Shown here piece after piece: positions 8,183 through 17,667 of a stretch of DNA of 64,000 nt (positions are counted from its first letter, which is position 1; each line of letters starts with the position of its first letter). The notes under the pieces are model-generated. The model was not told where the DNA came from and searched no databases. It saw only the letters and a program-made list of their open reading frames with translations. Location of the stretch: NCBI GenBank assembly GCA_017625095.1, contig JAGALQ010000017.1, positions 1-64,000 on the forward strand. The letters are read 5' to 3'. The position numbers were made by a program, and so were the translations under genes. Origin of the DNA: Clostridia bacterium (GTDB taxonomy: Bacteria; Bacillota; Clostridia; Oscillospirales; Acutalibacteraceae).

Positions 8183-8719
8183 TTAAGCTTCTGCGGGAGC
8201 TTCCTCTGCGGGAGCTGCTGCATCAGCGCCGCCCTTATCGACGATAGCCTGTACGGCACGTGCGAAGGATGCGATGGGAGCATTGAATGCGTTGCAAACT
8301 GTAGCGAGAAGGATTTCTCTGCTGGGAAGTTTTGCAAGACTGTCAATCTTCTCGAGGCTGATGATCTCTTTATCAAGATAACCGCTCTTTACCTCGAATG
8401 TGGGGCTTGTGTTAGCATACTTTGAAAGGATACGTGCTGCTGCAACATAGTCATCTGCACTTGTTGCGATAGCTGTTGTACCGTTGAGAACTTCCTCGGG
8501 AATCTCGAGCTCTGCTTCCTTAGCTGCAAGCTTGAGAAGAGTGTTCTTAACAACTGAGTACTTTACGTTAGCCTCTCTGAGCTCCTTACGAAGCTTAGTA
8601 TCGTCAGCAACGGAAATACCGCTGTAGTTAACGATAACACCTGCACAAGAATTCTTAAGTTCTTCGGCGAGTGCTGCGACTGCCTGTTTCTTTTGTTCAA
8701 GAACTGCTGCGCTTGGCAT
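8183..8719 (-). CDS. rplJ: 50S ribosomal protein L10
   Basis: The 178-residue protein anchors L7/L12 dimers to the ribosome and, with them, represses its own mRNA by binding the leader. The N-terminal L10 domain (NSCAGVIVNYSGISVADDTKLRKELRE, KNTLLKLA) and C-terminal helical stalk (VDKGGADAAAPAEEAP) are intact. The ATG at 8719 sits 10 bp after GGAGG; the longer frame upstream reads through the leader RNA and should not be used. Confidence 0.96.
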   Translation of the reverse strand: MPSAAVLEQKKQAVAALAEELKNSCAGVIVNYSGISVADDTKLRKELREANVKYSVVKNTLLKLAAKEAELEIPEEVLNGTTAIATSADDYVAAARILSKYANTSPTFEVKSGYLDKEIISLEKIDSLAKLPSREILLATVCNAFNAPIASFARAVQAIVDKGGADAAAPAEEAPAEA

Positions 8720-8750
8720 AGTGGATTCACCTCCGAAAAAAATAAATATC

Positions 8751-8882
8751 AAAAAAGCTCTGCCCACCGTTATGGAGGACAGAGCAACAGAAAACAAAAT
8801 GATTGTTTTGTTGAGCTTCATCCTCGGCAGGTGGTGTGAAACCTTTATGCAGTATAACTGCGCCTGCTGTCTTTGGAACAGC
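8751..8882 (-). promoter_or_regulatory. Ribosomal protein L10 leader with attenuator
   Basis: The untranslated region before rplJ folds into an L10-type leader, including an AGCAGGCGCAG helix region at about 8855-8872. It ends in a terminator hairpin (arms GCTCTG/CAGAGC at 8757-8762 and 8780-8785) with six T at 8751-8756. In Bacillota, L10(L12)4 binding to this leader promotes termination and so feeds back on rplJL expression. Identification rests on position, structure and the embedded terminator. Confidence 0.75.
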
Positions 8883-8888
8883 TTGACT

Positions 8889-8917
8889 ATAATAACATAT
8901 AGTCAACGCTTTGTCAA
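8889..8917 (-). promoter_or_regulatory. rplJL promoter
   Basis: Minus-strand TTGACA (8912-8917), a 17-bp spacer, then TATTAT (8889-8894). It lies between rplA and the L10 leader, giving rplJL its own start apart from the rpmG-rplA transcript. Confidence 0.75.
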
Positions 8918-8930
8918 GCGTTATTTTTAA

Positions 8931-9623
8931 TTAGCCAACCTTTGTGGGGTTAACACGGATGCCGGGGCCCATTGTTGAAGCAACAACGCAGGAACGGATG
9001 TACTGACCCTTTGTTGCAGCGGGCTTTGCCTTAACGACAGCATCAAGGAGTGTGTTGAAGTTCTCAGCGAGCTTCTCTGCGCCGAAAGATGTCTTGCCAA
9101 TGGGGCAGTGCATGATATTTGTCTTGTCGAGTCTGTACTCGATCTTACCTGCCTTAGCCTCTTCAACAGCCTTAGCAACGTCAGGTGTAACTGTGCCTGC
9201 CTTGGGGCTGGGCATAAGACCACGGGGACCGAGGACCTTACCGAGACGACCAACGAGACCCATCATGTTGGGAGCAGCGATACATACGTCGAAATCCATA
9301 AAGCCTTCGCCCTGGATTTTTGCAACGAGATCTTCTGCACCGACGATCTCTGCGCCTGCTGCTGCTGCAGCGTCAGCATCTGCACCCTTTGCGAATACAG
9401 CAACTCTGACCTTCTTACCTGTGCCGTTGGGAAGAACAACAGCGCCTCTGACCTGCTGGTCAGCGTGACGTGAGTCAACACCAAGACGGATGTGTACTTC
9501 GACTGTCTCGTCGAACTTAGCTGTTGCAGCCTTAACTGCAAGCTCAAGAGCCTCTGAGGGATCGTAGAGCTTTGATCTGTCTACAAGCTTTGCGCTTTCG
9601 ATATACTTTTTACCGTGTTTCAT
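8931..9623 (-). CDS. rplA: 50S ribosomal protein L1
   Basis: At 230 residues this is full-length L1, which binds 23S rRNA at the E-site stalk. Recognisable blocks are MKHGKKY at the start, [16 protein letters not shown], and [21 protein letters not shown]. It lies 19 bp after rplK in the rpmG-secE-nusG-rplK-rplA operon. Confidence 0.97.
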   Translation of the reverse strand: MKHGKKYIESAKLVDRSKLYDPSEALELAVKAATAKFDETVEVHIRLGVDSRHADQQVRGAVVLPNGTGKKVRVAVFAKGADADAAAAAGAEIVGAEDLVAKIQGEGFMDFDVCIAAPNMMGLVGRLGKVLGPRGLMPSPKAGTVTPDVAKAVEEAKAGKIEYRLDKTNIMHCPIGKTSFGAEKLAENFNTLLDAVVKAKPAATKGQYIRSCVVASTMGPGIRVNPTKVG

Positions 9624-9642
9624 TATTCAAACCTCCCGAGCA

Positions 9643-10068
9643 TTAATCAACGACAGTGACGCCCATGCTGCGAGCCGTACCAGCTATCATGCTCATAGCT
9701 GTCTCGATTGTTGCAGCGTTAAGGTCGGGCATCTTCTGCTCGGCGATTTTTCTAACCTGTTCTGATGTGATTGTTGCAACCTTTGTCTTGTTCGGAACAC
9801 CCGAACCGCTCTCGATACCGCAAGCCTTCTTGATGAGAACTGCTGCGGGGGGAGTCTTGGTTACGAAGCTGAATGTGTGATCAGCGTAAACAGTGATAAC
9901 GACAGGGATGATAAGACCCATATCGTTCTTTGTCCTCTCGTTGAACTCCTTGGTGAAAGACATGATATTAAGACCATGCTGACCAAGTGCGGGACCAACG
10001 GGCGGAGCCGGTGTTGCTTTACCGGCGGGGATCTGCAGCTTTACAAAGCCGACTACCTTCTGAGCCAT
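9643..10068 (-). CDS. rplK: 50S ribosomal protein L11
   Basis: The 141-residue protein has the N-terminal [25 protein letters not shown] thiostrepton-region sequence in two halves and the C-terminal rRNA-binding domain ending ARSMGVTV. It organises the GTPase-associated centre of the 50S subunit. The ATG at 10068 follows GGAGG by 9 bp; upstream in-frame codons lie in the nusG-rplK spacer and lack conserved sequence. Confidence 0.96.
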   Translation of the reverse strand: MAQKVVGFVKLQIPAGKATPAPPVGPALGQHGLNIMSFTKEFNERTKNDMGLIIPVVITVYADHTFSFVTKTPPAAVLIKKACGIESGSGVPNKTKVATITSEQVRKIAEQKMPDLNAATIETAMSMIAGTARSMGVTVVD

Positions 10069-10184
10069 TAGTTTGCACCTCCAAAATTGTGGTTGAGCGG
10101 AGCACTGAAAAGAATTTTGCTCCTCCCACGGGACACGAAGCCCCATAACACGGGTAATAACCCGCAGTTACCAAAGTTAATAAA

Positions 10185-10745
10185 TCAGTCTGTGACAGGC
10201 TCTACCTGATCGAGTTCAAGCTCGACAAGTGTCTCTCTGCCAAAGAATGCGGAAACCGTAACCTTAACCATATTGTTTTCAAGGTCGATCTCCTGAACTA
10301 CACCGCTGAAACCGTCCATAATGCCGTCCATAATGTTGACAGTGTCGCCAACCTCATAGCTGACTTCAATTGAACGTTTTTCAACGCCGAGCTTGAGAAC
10401 CTCCTCTTCCTTGAGAGGAACAGGTTTGCTCTCCGGGCCAACAAAGCCCGTAACGCCGCGTGTGTTGCGGATAACATACCAGGTTTCATCACTCATCTTG
10501 GGCTGGTCATCCTCATCGTAATTTACGGCAAGCTTGACAAGCACGTAACCGGGGAAGAGCTTACGCTCAACCTCGCGAGTGGACTGATCCTCACGTATCT
10601 CCGTAACAATTTCTGTCGGGATGGATACATCAAGAATGCTTTCCTGCATACTGCGGTTCTCGACGATTTTGCGGATACTGTCGGCTACCTTATTTTCGTA
10701 GCCCGAATAGGTATGAATCGCATACCATTTTGCATCATCAGCCAT
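10185..10745 (-). CDS. nusG: Transcription termination/antitermination factor NusG
   Basis: The 186-residue protein has the NGN domain (KWYAIHTYSGYENKVADSI, and FPGYVLV near 65) that binds RNA polymerase, and a C-terminal KOW domain (GDTVNIMDGIMDGFSGVVQEID) that contacts S10 or Rho. It lies 39 bp downstream of secE in the usual order. Confidence 0.96.
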   Translation of the reverse strand: MADDAKWYAIHTYSGYENKVADSIRKIVENRSMQESILDVSIPTEIVTEIREDQSTREVERKLFPGYVLVKLAVNYDEDDQPKMSDETWYVIRNTRGVTGFVGPESKPVPLKEEEVLKLGVEKRSIEVSYEVGDTVNIMDGIMDGFSGVVQEIDLENNMVKVTVSAFFGRETLVELELDQVEPVTD

Positions 10746-10784
10746 TGTTATCCTCCAAGAAGTAGGTTTTAAAACCTAGTTATC

Positions 10785-11156
10785 TCAGCCGGCAGCTGTT
10801 GTCGAAGCAATGTTGCTGATAGCTTCTGTGACTTCTGCTGCAACTTCACCGGCACCTGTATCGATGCTGAAAATTGCACCCAAGCCTGCTGAACAAGCAA
10901 AGTCGATAGCCCAGATAACTATACCGACAACAAGAACTACTGCAAGAACGATACCGGTGTTCTTAAGAACAAGCTTGGCACCCGGCCAAACAATCTTCTT
11001 TGTTTCACCCTTAAGGTCTTTAAAGAACTTAGCGACAGCTTTTGCTGCACGAACAAATACGTTCGGCTTGCCGTCATTCTTAGCAGTCTTCTTCTTTGAG
11101 GCTTTTTCGGCATCGGCAACTTTTTTTGCTGCCTCGGAATTTTTATCCTTTGCCAT
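10785..11156 (-). CDS. secE: Preprotein translocase subunit SecE
   Basis: SecE clamps SecY in the translocon. The core (FFKDLKGETKKIVWPGAKLVLKNT followed by one membrane helix, about 45-85) is typical. This copy, at 123 residues, is longer than the roughly 60-residue minimal SecE: it has a Lys/Ala-rich N-terminal extension and an Ala-rich tail after the helix. The ATG at 11156 is 8 bp from GGGAGG; the ATG two codons earlier is too close. Confidence 0.9.
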   Translation of the reverse strand: MAKDKNSEAAKKVADAEKASKKKTAKNDGKPNVFVRAAKAVAKFFKDLKGETKKIVWPGAKLVLKNTGIVLAVVLVVGIVIWAIDFACSAGLGAIFSIDTGAGEVAAEVTEAISNIASTTAAG

Positions 11157-11172
11157 TTTCATAACCTCCCAC

Positions 11173-11334
11173 TTATTTTGTTTCCTTGTGGAGAGTATGT
11201 TTCTTGCAGAATCTGCAGTACTTGTTCATCTCCAGCTTTTCAGGTGTGTTCTTCTTGTTTTTCTTTGTGTTGTAGTTGCGCTGTTTGCACTCAGTGCAGG
11301 AGAGAGTAACTCTTACTCTTGCGTCTCCGGCCAT
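11173..11334 (-). CDS. rpmG: 50S ribosomal protein L33
   Basis: A 53-residue frame starts at ATG 11334, 9 bp after GGAGG, and stops at 11173. It reads as L33, with [32 protein letters not shown] and CRFC. The two CxxC pairs mark the zinc-binding form. It opens the rpmG-secE-nusG-rplK-rplA operon, the usual place in Bacillota, 16 bp ahead of secE. Confidence 0.95.
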   Translation of the reverse strand: MAGDARVRVTLSCTECKQRNYNTKKNKKNTPEKLEMNKYCRFCKKHTLHKETK

Positions 11335-11412
11335 AATTCGGCACCTCCATTTTAAAAATTGCCTCCCTCAAAAAAGGGCACAAAAAAATAACCCTCTTAC
11401 AGAGGTACAGCG

Positions 11413-11442
11413 AGTATACCACAAATAAGAGGTTCAGGTCAA
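11413..11442 (-). promoter_or_regulatory. Promoter of the rpmG-secE-nusG-rplKA operon
   Basis: Minus-strand TTGACC (11437-11442), an 18-bp spacer, then TATACT (11413-11418), about 80 bp before the L33 start. From about 11460 to 11800 I see no convincing gene, only AT-rich intergenic DNA between divergent transcripts. Confidence 0.7.
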
Positions 11443-11804
11443 GCTTTTTTTGATTTTTTTATCTCTTTCGGAAACTTGCACAATATGTTGTATATCAACG
11501 GTTTGTCACTCATACACAACTGTCAAAAAGCACATCTTTACTTCAGATTATGATTCCATTACATTCTTCAGAACCGACACTGCCAGGATTGTACAGGTTC
11601 TATGAAATGTATACAGAGCAAACCTGCAAGCATAAACACAACAAACATCAAACACCGATACAGAGAACAAAAGCGTTCCTGCATCTTTACAGTATTTATT
11701 ATACCATATCCAACCGAAAAAGACCATATTAAGGAATTCATTAGGTTCGCCGCCATATAATGTATAAATATTTTTTAAATTATGAATTTTAATGCATTAA
11801 AGTC

Positions 11805-11833
11805 TTGACATATATTTTTAAAAGATATAATAT
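11805..11833 (+). promoter_or_regulatory. Promoter of rny
   Basis: TTGACA at 11805-11810 is followed by TATAAT (11826-11831, 15-bp spacing) overlapping TAATAT (11828-11833, 17-bp spacing). The latter gives the better geometry. It leaves a leader of about 155 bases before the rny start codon. Confidence 0.6.
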
Positions 11834-11996
11834 ACAATATGTAGTGTGTAAATATGTGTGTTTATGCTTCTGCACCTATTACACTACCGAATTGCGACGG
11901 TATACAAGCCGATATTACGATCCTGTCGCAAAAAATAATAATTCCTTTTTTTTACTTAATTTTTCCAAAATTTTTATTAAGGAGGTGCCACTATCT

Positions 11997-13556
11997 ATGA
12001 CTATCCACATCGGTATAGCAATTGCATTGATTGTTGCTGCCGCAGTTATTGCAGGCGTTGTCTGCTTCATACTCGGCGGTTTACATAGACGCAAGGTTGC
12101 CGAAGCTGAAATCGGTTCAGCAACACAGGAGGCAGAGCGTATCATAAACAACGCCATCGCCCAGGCAGAATCGAAGAAGAAAGAAGCAATACTTGAAGCT
12201 AAAGATGCTATCCACAAAGAGCGTACAGCCACAGAGCAAGAGCTCCGTGAGAGACGCTCCGAGGTTCAGAAACAGGAAAGAAGAATCCTGCAGAGAGAAG
12301 AGCTGCTCGATAAGAAATCCGACAACCTCGAAAAGAAAGACGAGATACTCAACGGCAAGATAAAAGCCGCTGACGCAAAGCTCGAAGAAATCGAATCCAT
12401 CAAACGCAGCCAGTTTGAAATGCTTGAGCGTATTTCAAACTACACCCGCGAACAGGCACGCGATTACCTCCTCAAGTCACTTGAAGAGGACCTCAGCAGA
12501 GAAAAGGCTCACAAGCTCCTCGAATACGAGCAGACACTCCGCGAAGAGGCCGACACAATGGCACGTGAGGTTGTTGCAACGGCAATTCAGCGCTGTGCAG
12601 CAGACCAGGTATCCGAAGCAACGGTATCCGTTGTTGCTCTGCCCAATGACGAAATGAAGGGCCGTATCATCGGCCGTGAGGGTCGTAACATCCGCACCCT
12701 TGAAACAATCACAGGCGTCGACCTTATCATCGACGACACACCCGAAGCAATCACCCTTTCCTGCTTCGATCCGGTTCGCCGTGAAGAAGCAAGACTCACC
12801 CTTGAAAAGCTCATTTCCGACGGCCGCATTCATCCGGCACGTATCGAAGAGATGCACGACAAGGCAGTCAAGGAGGTTGAGCACACTGTCAAGCAGGCAG
12901 GTGAAAGAGCCGTTCTTGACGCAGGTCTTAACGGCATCCATCCCGAGCTTGTCAAAATCCTCGGCCGCCTGAAATACCGCACAAGCTACGGTCAGAATGT
13001 TCTTGATCACTCACTTGAAGTTTCCTATATTGCAGGTCTTATGGCTGCTGAAATCGGCGCAGACGTCAAACTTGCAAAGCGTGCAGGTCTCCTTCACGAT
13101 ATCGGTAAGGCTCTTGACCATTCTCTCGACGGCTCCCATATCGAGCTTGGTGTCGAGTATGCACGTAAGTACAAGGAGAACGAAAAGGTTATCCACGCTA
13201 TCCACGCTCACCACGGCGATGTTGAGGCAAAGACAATTGTTGCCTGCCTTGTTCAGGCTGCTGACGCAATCTCTGCAGCACGTCCCGGTGCAAGACGTGA
13301 AAACGTTCAGAACTACATCAAGCGTCTTGAGAAGCTTGAGGAGATATCAAAATCCTTTGATGGTGTTGAAAACTCCTTTGCAATTCAGGCAGGCCGTGAG
13401 GTTCGCATCATGGTCAAGCCCGAAATTATCACAGACGACAAGATGGTTCTTCTCGCAAGAGATATTGTCAAGAAGATTGAAGAGGAGCTTGAATATCCCG
13501 GTCAGATCAAGGTCAATATCATACGCGAAAACAGAGCAACCGACTACGCAAAATAA
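11997..13556 (+). CDS. rny: Ribonuclease Y
   Basis: This 519-residue membrane-anchored endoribonuclease initiates mRNA decay in Bacillota. An N-terminal membrane helix (about 6-28) is followed by a long coiled coil (about 35-200), a KH RNA-binding domain with [13 protein letters not shown] (about 220) and an HD phosphohydrolase domain with [11 protein letters not shown] (about 365). The ATG at 11997 follows AAGGAGGTG; the open frame extends upstream but without a site or conservation. A terminator follows at 13566. Confidence 0.96.
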   Translation: MTIHIGIAIALIVAAAVIAGVVCFILGGLHRRKVAEAEIGSATQEAERIINNAIAQAESKKKEAILEAKDAIHKERTATEQELRERRSEVQKQERRILQREELLDKKSDNLEKKDEILNGKIKAADAKLEEIESIKRSQFEMLERISNYTREQARDYLLKSLEEDLSREKAHKLLEYEQTLREEADTMAREVVATAIQRCAADQVSEATVSVVALPNDEMKGRIIGREGRNIRTLETITGVDLIIDDTPEAITLSCFDPVRREEARLTLEKLISDGRIHPARIEEMHDKAVKEVEHTVKQAGERAVLDAGLNGIHPELVKILGRLKYRTSYGQNVLDHSLEVSYIAGLMAAEIGADVKLAKRAGLLHDIGKALDHSLDGSHIELGVEYARKYKENEKVIHAIHAHHGDVEAKTIVACLVQAADAISAARPGARRENVQNYIKRLEKLEEISKSFDGVENSFAIQAGREVRIMVKPEIITDDKMVLLARDIVKKIEEELEYPGQIKVNIIRENRATDYAK

Positions 13557-13565
13557 ATTCAAACC

Positions 13566-13598
13566 GCAGAACGGTCAACCGACCGTTCTGTTTTTTTG
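13566..13598 (+). terminator. Terminator after rny
   Basis: CAGAACGGTC pairs with GACCGTTCTG around a short loop, followed by seven T. It lies 10 bp after the rny stop codon. Confidence 0.9.
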
Positions 13599-13621
13599 TT
13601 GCCGATTTTTTTCAATTGTGG

Positions 13622-13650
13622 TTGATTTAGAGCATATCGGATGATATACT
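13622..13650 (+). promoter_or_regulatory. Promoter of the flippase gene
   Basis: TTGATT (13622-13627), a 17-bp spacer and TATACT (13645-13650), about 40 bp before the start codon at 13691. Confidence 0.65.
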
Positions 13651-13690
13651 ATATTAATGTATTAATAATTAAAGGAGGAGCCGCCGGCAA

Positions 13691-14908
13691 ATGATTAAGA
13701 AATTACTCGCCAAACTCGGCACGGATTTTCTGCTGAGCGTAAGTGCTGTCGTGCTCTTCAACGGTGTTATTCAGTTTGTGCTCAACCCCTATCTTTCCGA
13801 GCAGATGGGAGCCGAAAAATTCGGTACTGTTATTTACCTGCTGGCTATTATCTCCGTTATGGGCGCATTCGGCACCGCCGCCAACTATTCGCGTATGGTC
13901 GTTTCGGCAAAGCGTGGGTGCTCCAACGGCGATTACAACCGATATTTCGCAGCTGTTGCTTTTATTGTGCTCGGCGTTTCAGCCGTAGGTCTTGTCGCAC
14001 TCAAAAGCTTTTCGCTGACATATTTTATCAGCTATTCTGCGCTGATGTTTCTTACAATTCTCCGATATTACGGCGATGTTGAATACAGACTCAGCTGCAG
14101 ATTCAAAGGCTATTTTGTATACTATCTGCTTATTGCCGTCGGCTACGTTATCGGTGTGCTGATTTACAGATTCACCAAATCCTGGGTTATAGCAATGCTC
14201 ATCGGCGAGGCTCTTGCAATTCTCTTTGTCGGTATAAGCGGCAGAATTTTCAAGCCGCCGTTTTTCAGAAAATCCGAACACTTTAAAGAAAACACAAAAT
14301 CCGCCTGGACTCTTGTGCCGGCAAACCTTGTGCAGACGGTTATTCTCAACGCAGACCGTATACTTGTAATGCTCTTTATCGGCTCACAGGAGGTTACGGT
14401 GTTTTACGTTGCAACGCTTGTCGGCAAAATTGTTGCGCTTGTCACTGTGCCGCTTGAGGGTCTTGTAATAAGTTACCTCAATAAATATGAAGATAAAATA
14501 TCTTACAAGCTGTTTCTCGGTTTTGCGGGCGGTGCATCAGTCCTTGCCGCGATTATGATTGCCGCGAGCACCGTCGCTTCGCACATTCTCATACCGTTTA
14601 TGTACGGTGATGAAATTTACGGTGCGGCATCCCCCTACTTCATTGTTGCAAACGCCGGTCAGATATTCTTCTTTATTTCAACGGTACTGATAACCTTTGT
14701 GCTCAAAATATCGGGCGAAAGCAGCCAGCTTGCAATGAATCTGATTTACCTTGCGGTCTTTGCCGCAACCGTTATTCCCTGCGTTATTTTCGGCGGGCTG
14801 TGGGGGCTTGCATACGCAATAGCCGCAGTCAACCTTTTCAGAATTGTTTTCATAATCACATATGGACTTATAAAACTCAAAAAGAAGCAGAAAACAATTA
14901 TCGGTTAA
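13691..14908 (+). CDS. Polysaccharide flippase (Wzx/MOP superfamily)
   Basis: The 405-residue protein is hydrophobic with about 12 predicted membrane segments. Its N-terminus (FNGVIQFVLNPYLSEQMGAEKFGTVIYLLAI) is typical of polysaccharide biosynthesis/O-antigen flippases. It should move undecaprenyl-linked sugar units across the membrane. The start follows AAGGAGGAG. No glycosyltransferases adjoin it directly, but the GtrA homologue downstream suggests an envelope-glycan theme. The substrate cannot be told. Confidence 0.8.
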   Translation: MIKKLLAKLGTDFLLSVSAVVLFNGVIQFVLNPYLSEQMGAEKFGTVIYLLAIISVMGAFGTAANYSRMVVSAKRGCSNGDYNRYFAAVAFIVLGVSAVGLVALKSFSLTYFISYSALMFLTILRYYGDVEYRLSCRFKGYFVYYLLIAVGYVIGVLIYRFTKSWVIAMLIGEALAILFVGISGRIFKPPFFRKSEHFKENTKSAWTLVPANLVQTVILNADRILVMLFIGSQEVTVFYVATLVGKIVALVTVPLEGLVISYLNKYEDKISYKLFLGFAGGASVLAAIMIAASTVASHILIPFMYGDEIYGAASPYFIVANAGQIFFFISTVLITFVLKISGESSQLAMNLIYLAVFAATVIPCVIFGGLWGLAYAIAAVNLFRIVFIITYGLIKLKKKQKTIIG

Positions 14909-14990
14909 GTGTTTAAGTATTGCAAAAACAGCAATTTTATTATATTATTATTTATTATATTATTCTTATTTCGGAAGGAAGTATTATAAT

Positions 14991-16352
14991 ATGCATGAGG
15001 AATGTGGAGTATTCGCCCTGTACGGCAACGGTTTTGTAGAAGACCCTGCCGAATATGCCTACCTTGCGCTCTATGCAATGCAGCACAGAGGTCAGCAGAG
15101 CTGCGGTATCGCAGTCAGCAACAGCGGTGTTATTGAATGCACCAAAGGCATGGGGCTCGCATCAGACGTTTTTGATGAGGAGAAGCTCGCAAAGCTCAAG
15201 GGCGAAAACGTAATCGCACACGCGCTCTATTCCACCGCTAAAGCATCCAACATCCAAGGTGCTCAGCCGTTTGTTATGCGTTACGGTAAGGGCAGACTTG
15301 CGCTCGCTCACAACGGCAGCCTTGTCAACTCAGACGAGCTTCGCAGTGAGCTTTCCAAAACCGGTGCAATGTTCCGTTCAAACTCAGACGCAGAGATTAT
15401 GGCTCAGCTCATCGCAAAAGAGCGTCTTTTCTCTCACAGCGTTGAGGAAGCCGTAAAAATTGCCGTCAGCAAACTCAAAGGCGCATTCTCATTTGTCGTT
15501 ATGAGCCCCCGTAAAATAGTCGCGGTGCGCGATCCGTTCGGCTTCCGTCCCCTTTCAGTCGGTATCACGAAAGAGGGCTGCTATGTTGTCGTTTCGGAAA
15601 CCTGTGCCCTCAACGCACTCGGTGCAGATTTTGTCCGCGATATCAACCCAGGTGAAATCGTTGTTATTGACGGCGACGGAATGAGAACATATTACCAGAA
15701 AGAAAACTGCAAGAGAAGAATCTGCATTTTCGAATACATCTACTTTGCAAGACCCGACAGCGTTATGGACGGCGTATCAATCCACGGCTCACGTGTTCAG
15801 GCAGGCAGACTGCTTGCCCGTCAGCATCCCGTTGATGCAGACATCGTAATCGGTGTGCCCGATTCAGGTCTTGATGCCGCGATAGGATATGCACGTGAAA
15901 GCGGCATAGAATACGGTATGGGCTTTGTGCGCAACAACTACGTCGGCAGAACATTCATCAAACCCACTCAGGAGCAGCGCAGATCCTCTGTCGGCATAAA
16001 GCTCAACGTGCTCAGCGAAACGGTCAGAGATAAGAAAGTTGTTATGGTTGACGATTCTATTGTCCGCGGCACAACCTGTGCAGACATTGTAAAACTTCTC
16101 AAAAACGCAGGTGCAAAAGAAGTTCACGTGAGAATCTCATCGCCTACCCTTCACTACCCCTGCCTCTACGGCACGGATATCCCCACACGCGAAGAGCTTA
16201 CTTCAAACCGCCACTCTGTCGAAGAGCTTTGCGAAATTATCGGTGCAGACTCACTCGGATTCCTCAACAGAGAAACTCTCGGCGAGCTTATAGGCACGTG
16301 CGAAAAGACCTACTGCGACGCTTGCTTCACGGGAGATTATCCCATAAAATAA
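14991..16352 (+). CDS. purF: Amidophosphoribosyltransferase
   Basis: PurF (453 residues) makes phosphoribosylamine from PRPP and glutamine, the first committed step of purine synthesis. The catalytic Cys follows a four-residue leader (MHEECGVF), which must be removed to expose it. The PRPP loop VVMVDDSIVRGTT is near 350. Cysteines in RRICIFEYIYFA, HYPCLYGT and the terminal YCDAC match the 4Fe-4S type found in Bacillus. Other pur genes are absent nearby, so this is a stand-alone locus. A GGAAGGAAG site precedes the start. Confidence 0.95.
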   Translation: MHEECGVFALYGNGFVEDPAEYAYLALYAMQHRGQQSCGIAVSNSGVIECTKGMGLASDVFDEEKLAKLKGENVIAHALYSTAKASNIQGAQPFVMRYGKGRLALAHNGSLVNSDELRSELSKTGAMFRSNSDAEIMAQLIAKERLFSHSVEEAVKIAVSKLKGAFSFVVMSPRKIVAVRDPFGFRPLSVGITKEGCYVVVSETCALNALGADFVRDINPGEIVVIDGDGMRTYYQKENCKRRICIFEYIYFARPDSVMDGVSIHGSRVQAGRLLARQHPVDADIVIGVPDSGLDAAIGYARESGIEYGMGFVRNNYVGRTFIKPTQEQRRSSVGIKLNVLSETVRDKKVVMVDDSIVRGTTCADIVKLLKNAGAKEVHVRISSPTLHYPCLYGTDIPTREELTSNRHSVEELCEIIGADSLGFLNRETLGELIGTCEKTYCDACFTGDYPIK

Positions 16353-16371
16353 ACCCATTCAAGGAGCATAA

Positions 16372-16866
16372 ATGGAAAAGATAAAGAAGATTCTCAAAAG
16401 TCTGATTAACAGAGAAACCGTAACATACCTCATCTTCGGTGTGCTTACAACGGTTGTTAACTTCGGCATTTTCAAGCTGGTAGATTTAACTTTCGAAAAA
16501 GCCTTCACCGCAGATCTTACATTGCTGACAAACTTTATTGCGTGGGTCGGTTCGGTTATCTTTGCATACGTCACAAACAAGCTGTTTGTATTTGAAAGCA
16601 AAAGCTGGAAGAAAAGCGTAATCGCAAAGGAAATCCCCTCCTTTGTCGGCGCAAGAGTTTTCTCACTCGGTGTGGAAGAGCTCGGTCTGCTTGTGTTTAT
16701 CACGTGGCTCGGCTTTGATCGCTTTGTGTTGGAAATTCTGCCCGGCTTTGCGCTCGGCGGCAAAATGCTGGTTAAAATTGCACTTGCCGTAATTGTCGTT
16801 GTAATGAACTATGTATTCAGCAAATTCATCATATTCAAAAACAAAGAAAATAATAAACGGAGCTGA
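16372..16866 (+). CDS. GtrA-family membrane protein
   Basis: The 164-residue protein has four membrane segments with the family signature YLIFGVLTTVVNFGIFKL near the N-terminus and NYVFSKFIIFKN at the end. GtrA proteins are thought to flip or accompany polyprenyl-linked glucose or similar sugars during cell-surface glycosylation. It starts 19 bp after purF with AAGGAG, and the next gene begins 5 bp later, suggesting a loose operon. Confidence 0.88.
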   Translation: MEKIKKILKSLINRETVTYLIFGVLTTVVNFGIFKLVDLTFEKAFTADLTLLTNFIAWVGSVIFAYVTNKLFVFESKSWKKSVIAKEIPSFVGARVFSLGVEELGLLVFITWLGFDRFVLEILPGFALGGKMLVKIALAVIVVVMNYVFSKFIIFKNKENNKRS

Positions 16867-16871
16867 TAATA

Positions 16872-17627
16872 ATGTTTAAAAAAATCACAGCCTTTTTTGC
16901 CGTTGCGGTAATCGTGCTTTCATTTGCAGCCTGCTCAGCCGATACAACACGCCTGAACAGCGGTGCTGCTCTTACAGCTGAACCCTTTGCCAACAAAATC
17001 ATCGCAAAGGAAGTTGCCGCAAAATATGAGATGACAGAAATTTACAAATACGCAGATAAAACATATAAAACCTTTGAGTACGAGGGCAAACAGGTGCTTG
17101 CCAGAATAGAAAAAAGCGGCAACGTTCGCGTGCTCTTCGAGTATCCGCTCGACACAAAGATCACCTATGATCTTGAAGCAACAAAGCGCAGCGGCAACCA
17201 CCTCTATTTCACAAAGCAGGATGCAGGTGCACCTTATGCCTCATACTGCGCAATCTACCTGCCCACACACACACAGTTTACGGTCGTCGATACACCCTGC
17301 AGCAATATGGTGCTCCTCGACACAGCTGAAGACAGTGAACTTTACAGCTTCGGCATAATCGCAGATGCTTCGAAGATTGCTGTTGTCAACCTCAAAGAAG
17401 GTTCAATAAGCACATATTCAAAAACTATGAAGGATATCGCTACATTTATTGATGCGGGCGACACACTCTTTGCTGTCGGCAATTTCGGCTCATACACCGA
17501 AACAACGCTTGAAGCAATTGACGATGAACACATTATGGTAAACATAATCGAAAAGAACTCAAAGGGTGAAGTAAAGGGCGAAATCAATTTCACCTTCAAC
17601 CCCTTGAATTCAGTTGCAAGTTTTTAA
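16872..17627 (+). CDS. Predicted lipoprotein of unknown function
   Basis: This 251-residue protein has a lipoprotein signal peptide with lipobox FAAC (Cys near residue 21). The rest is soluble and beta-rich by appearance (repeating hydrophobic-polar strands such as KVLFEYPLDTKITYDL), but I do not recognise a family. It starts 5 bp after the gtrA homologue and is followed 40 bp later by an MreB homologue. It should be displayed on the outer face of the membrane. Confidence 0.7.
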   Translation: MFKKITAFFAVAVIVLSFAACSADTTRLNSGAALTAEPFANKIIAKEVAAKYEMTEIYKYADKTYKTFEYEGKQVLARIEKSGNVRVLFEYPLDTKITYDLEATKRSGNHLYFTKQDAGAPYASYCAIYLPTHTQFTVVDTPCSNMVLLDTAEDSELYSFGIIADASKIAVVNLKEGSISTYSKTMKDIATFIDAGDTLFAVGNFGSYTETTLEAIDDEHIMVNIIEKNSKGEVKGEINFTFNPLNSVASF

Positions 17628-17667
17628 CCTGATTACATAAAATTCACTTGACGGAGGTGAGCGGCTT

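Noticed and set aside
11568..11756. Small minus-strand hydrophobic frame in the rpmG-rny spacer
   Set aside because: It has a plausible membrane segment but no ribosome-binding site before either candidate ATG. A lone TATAAT upstream is not enough to support it.
12477..13010. 177-codon minus-strand frame inside rny
   Set aside because: It is antisense to the KH and HD region of RNase Y, with no ribosome-binding site.
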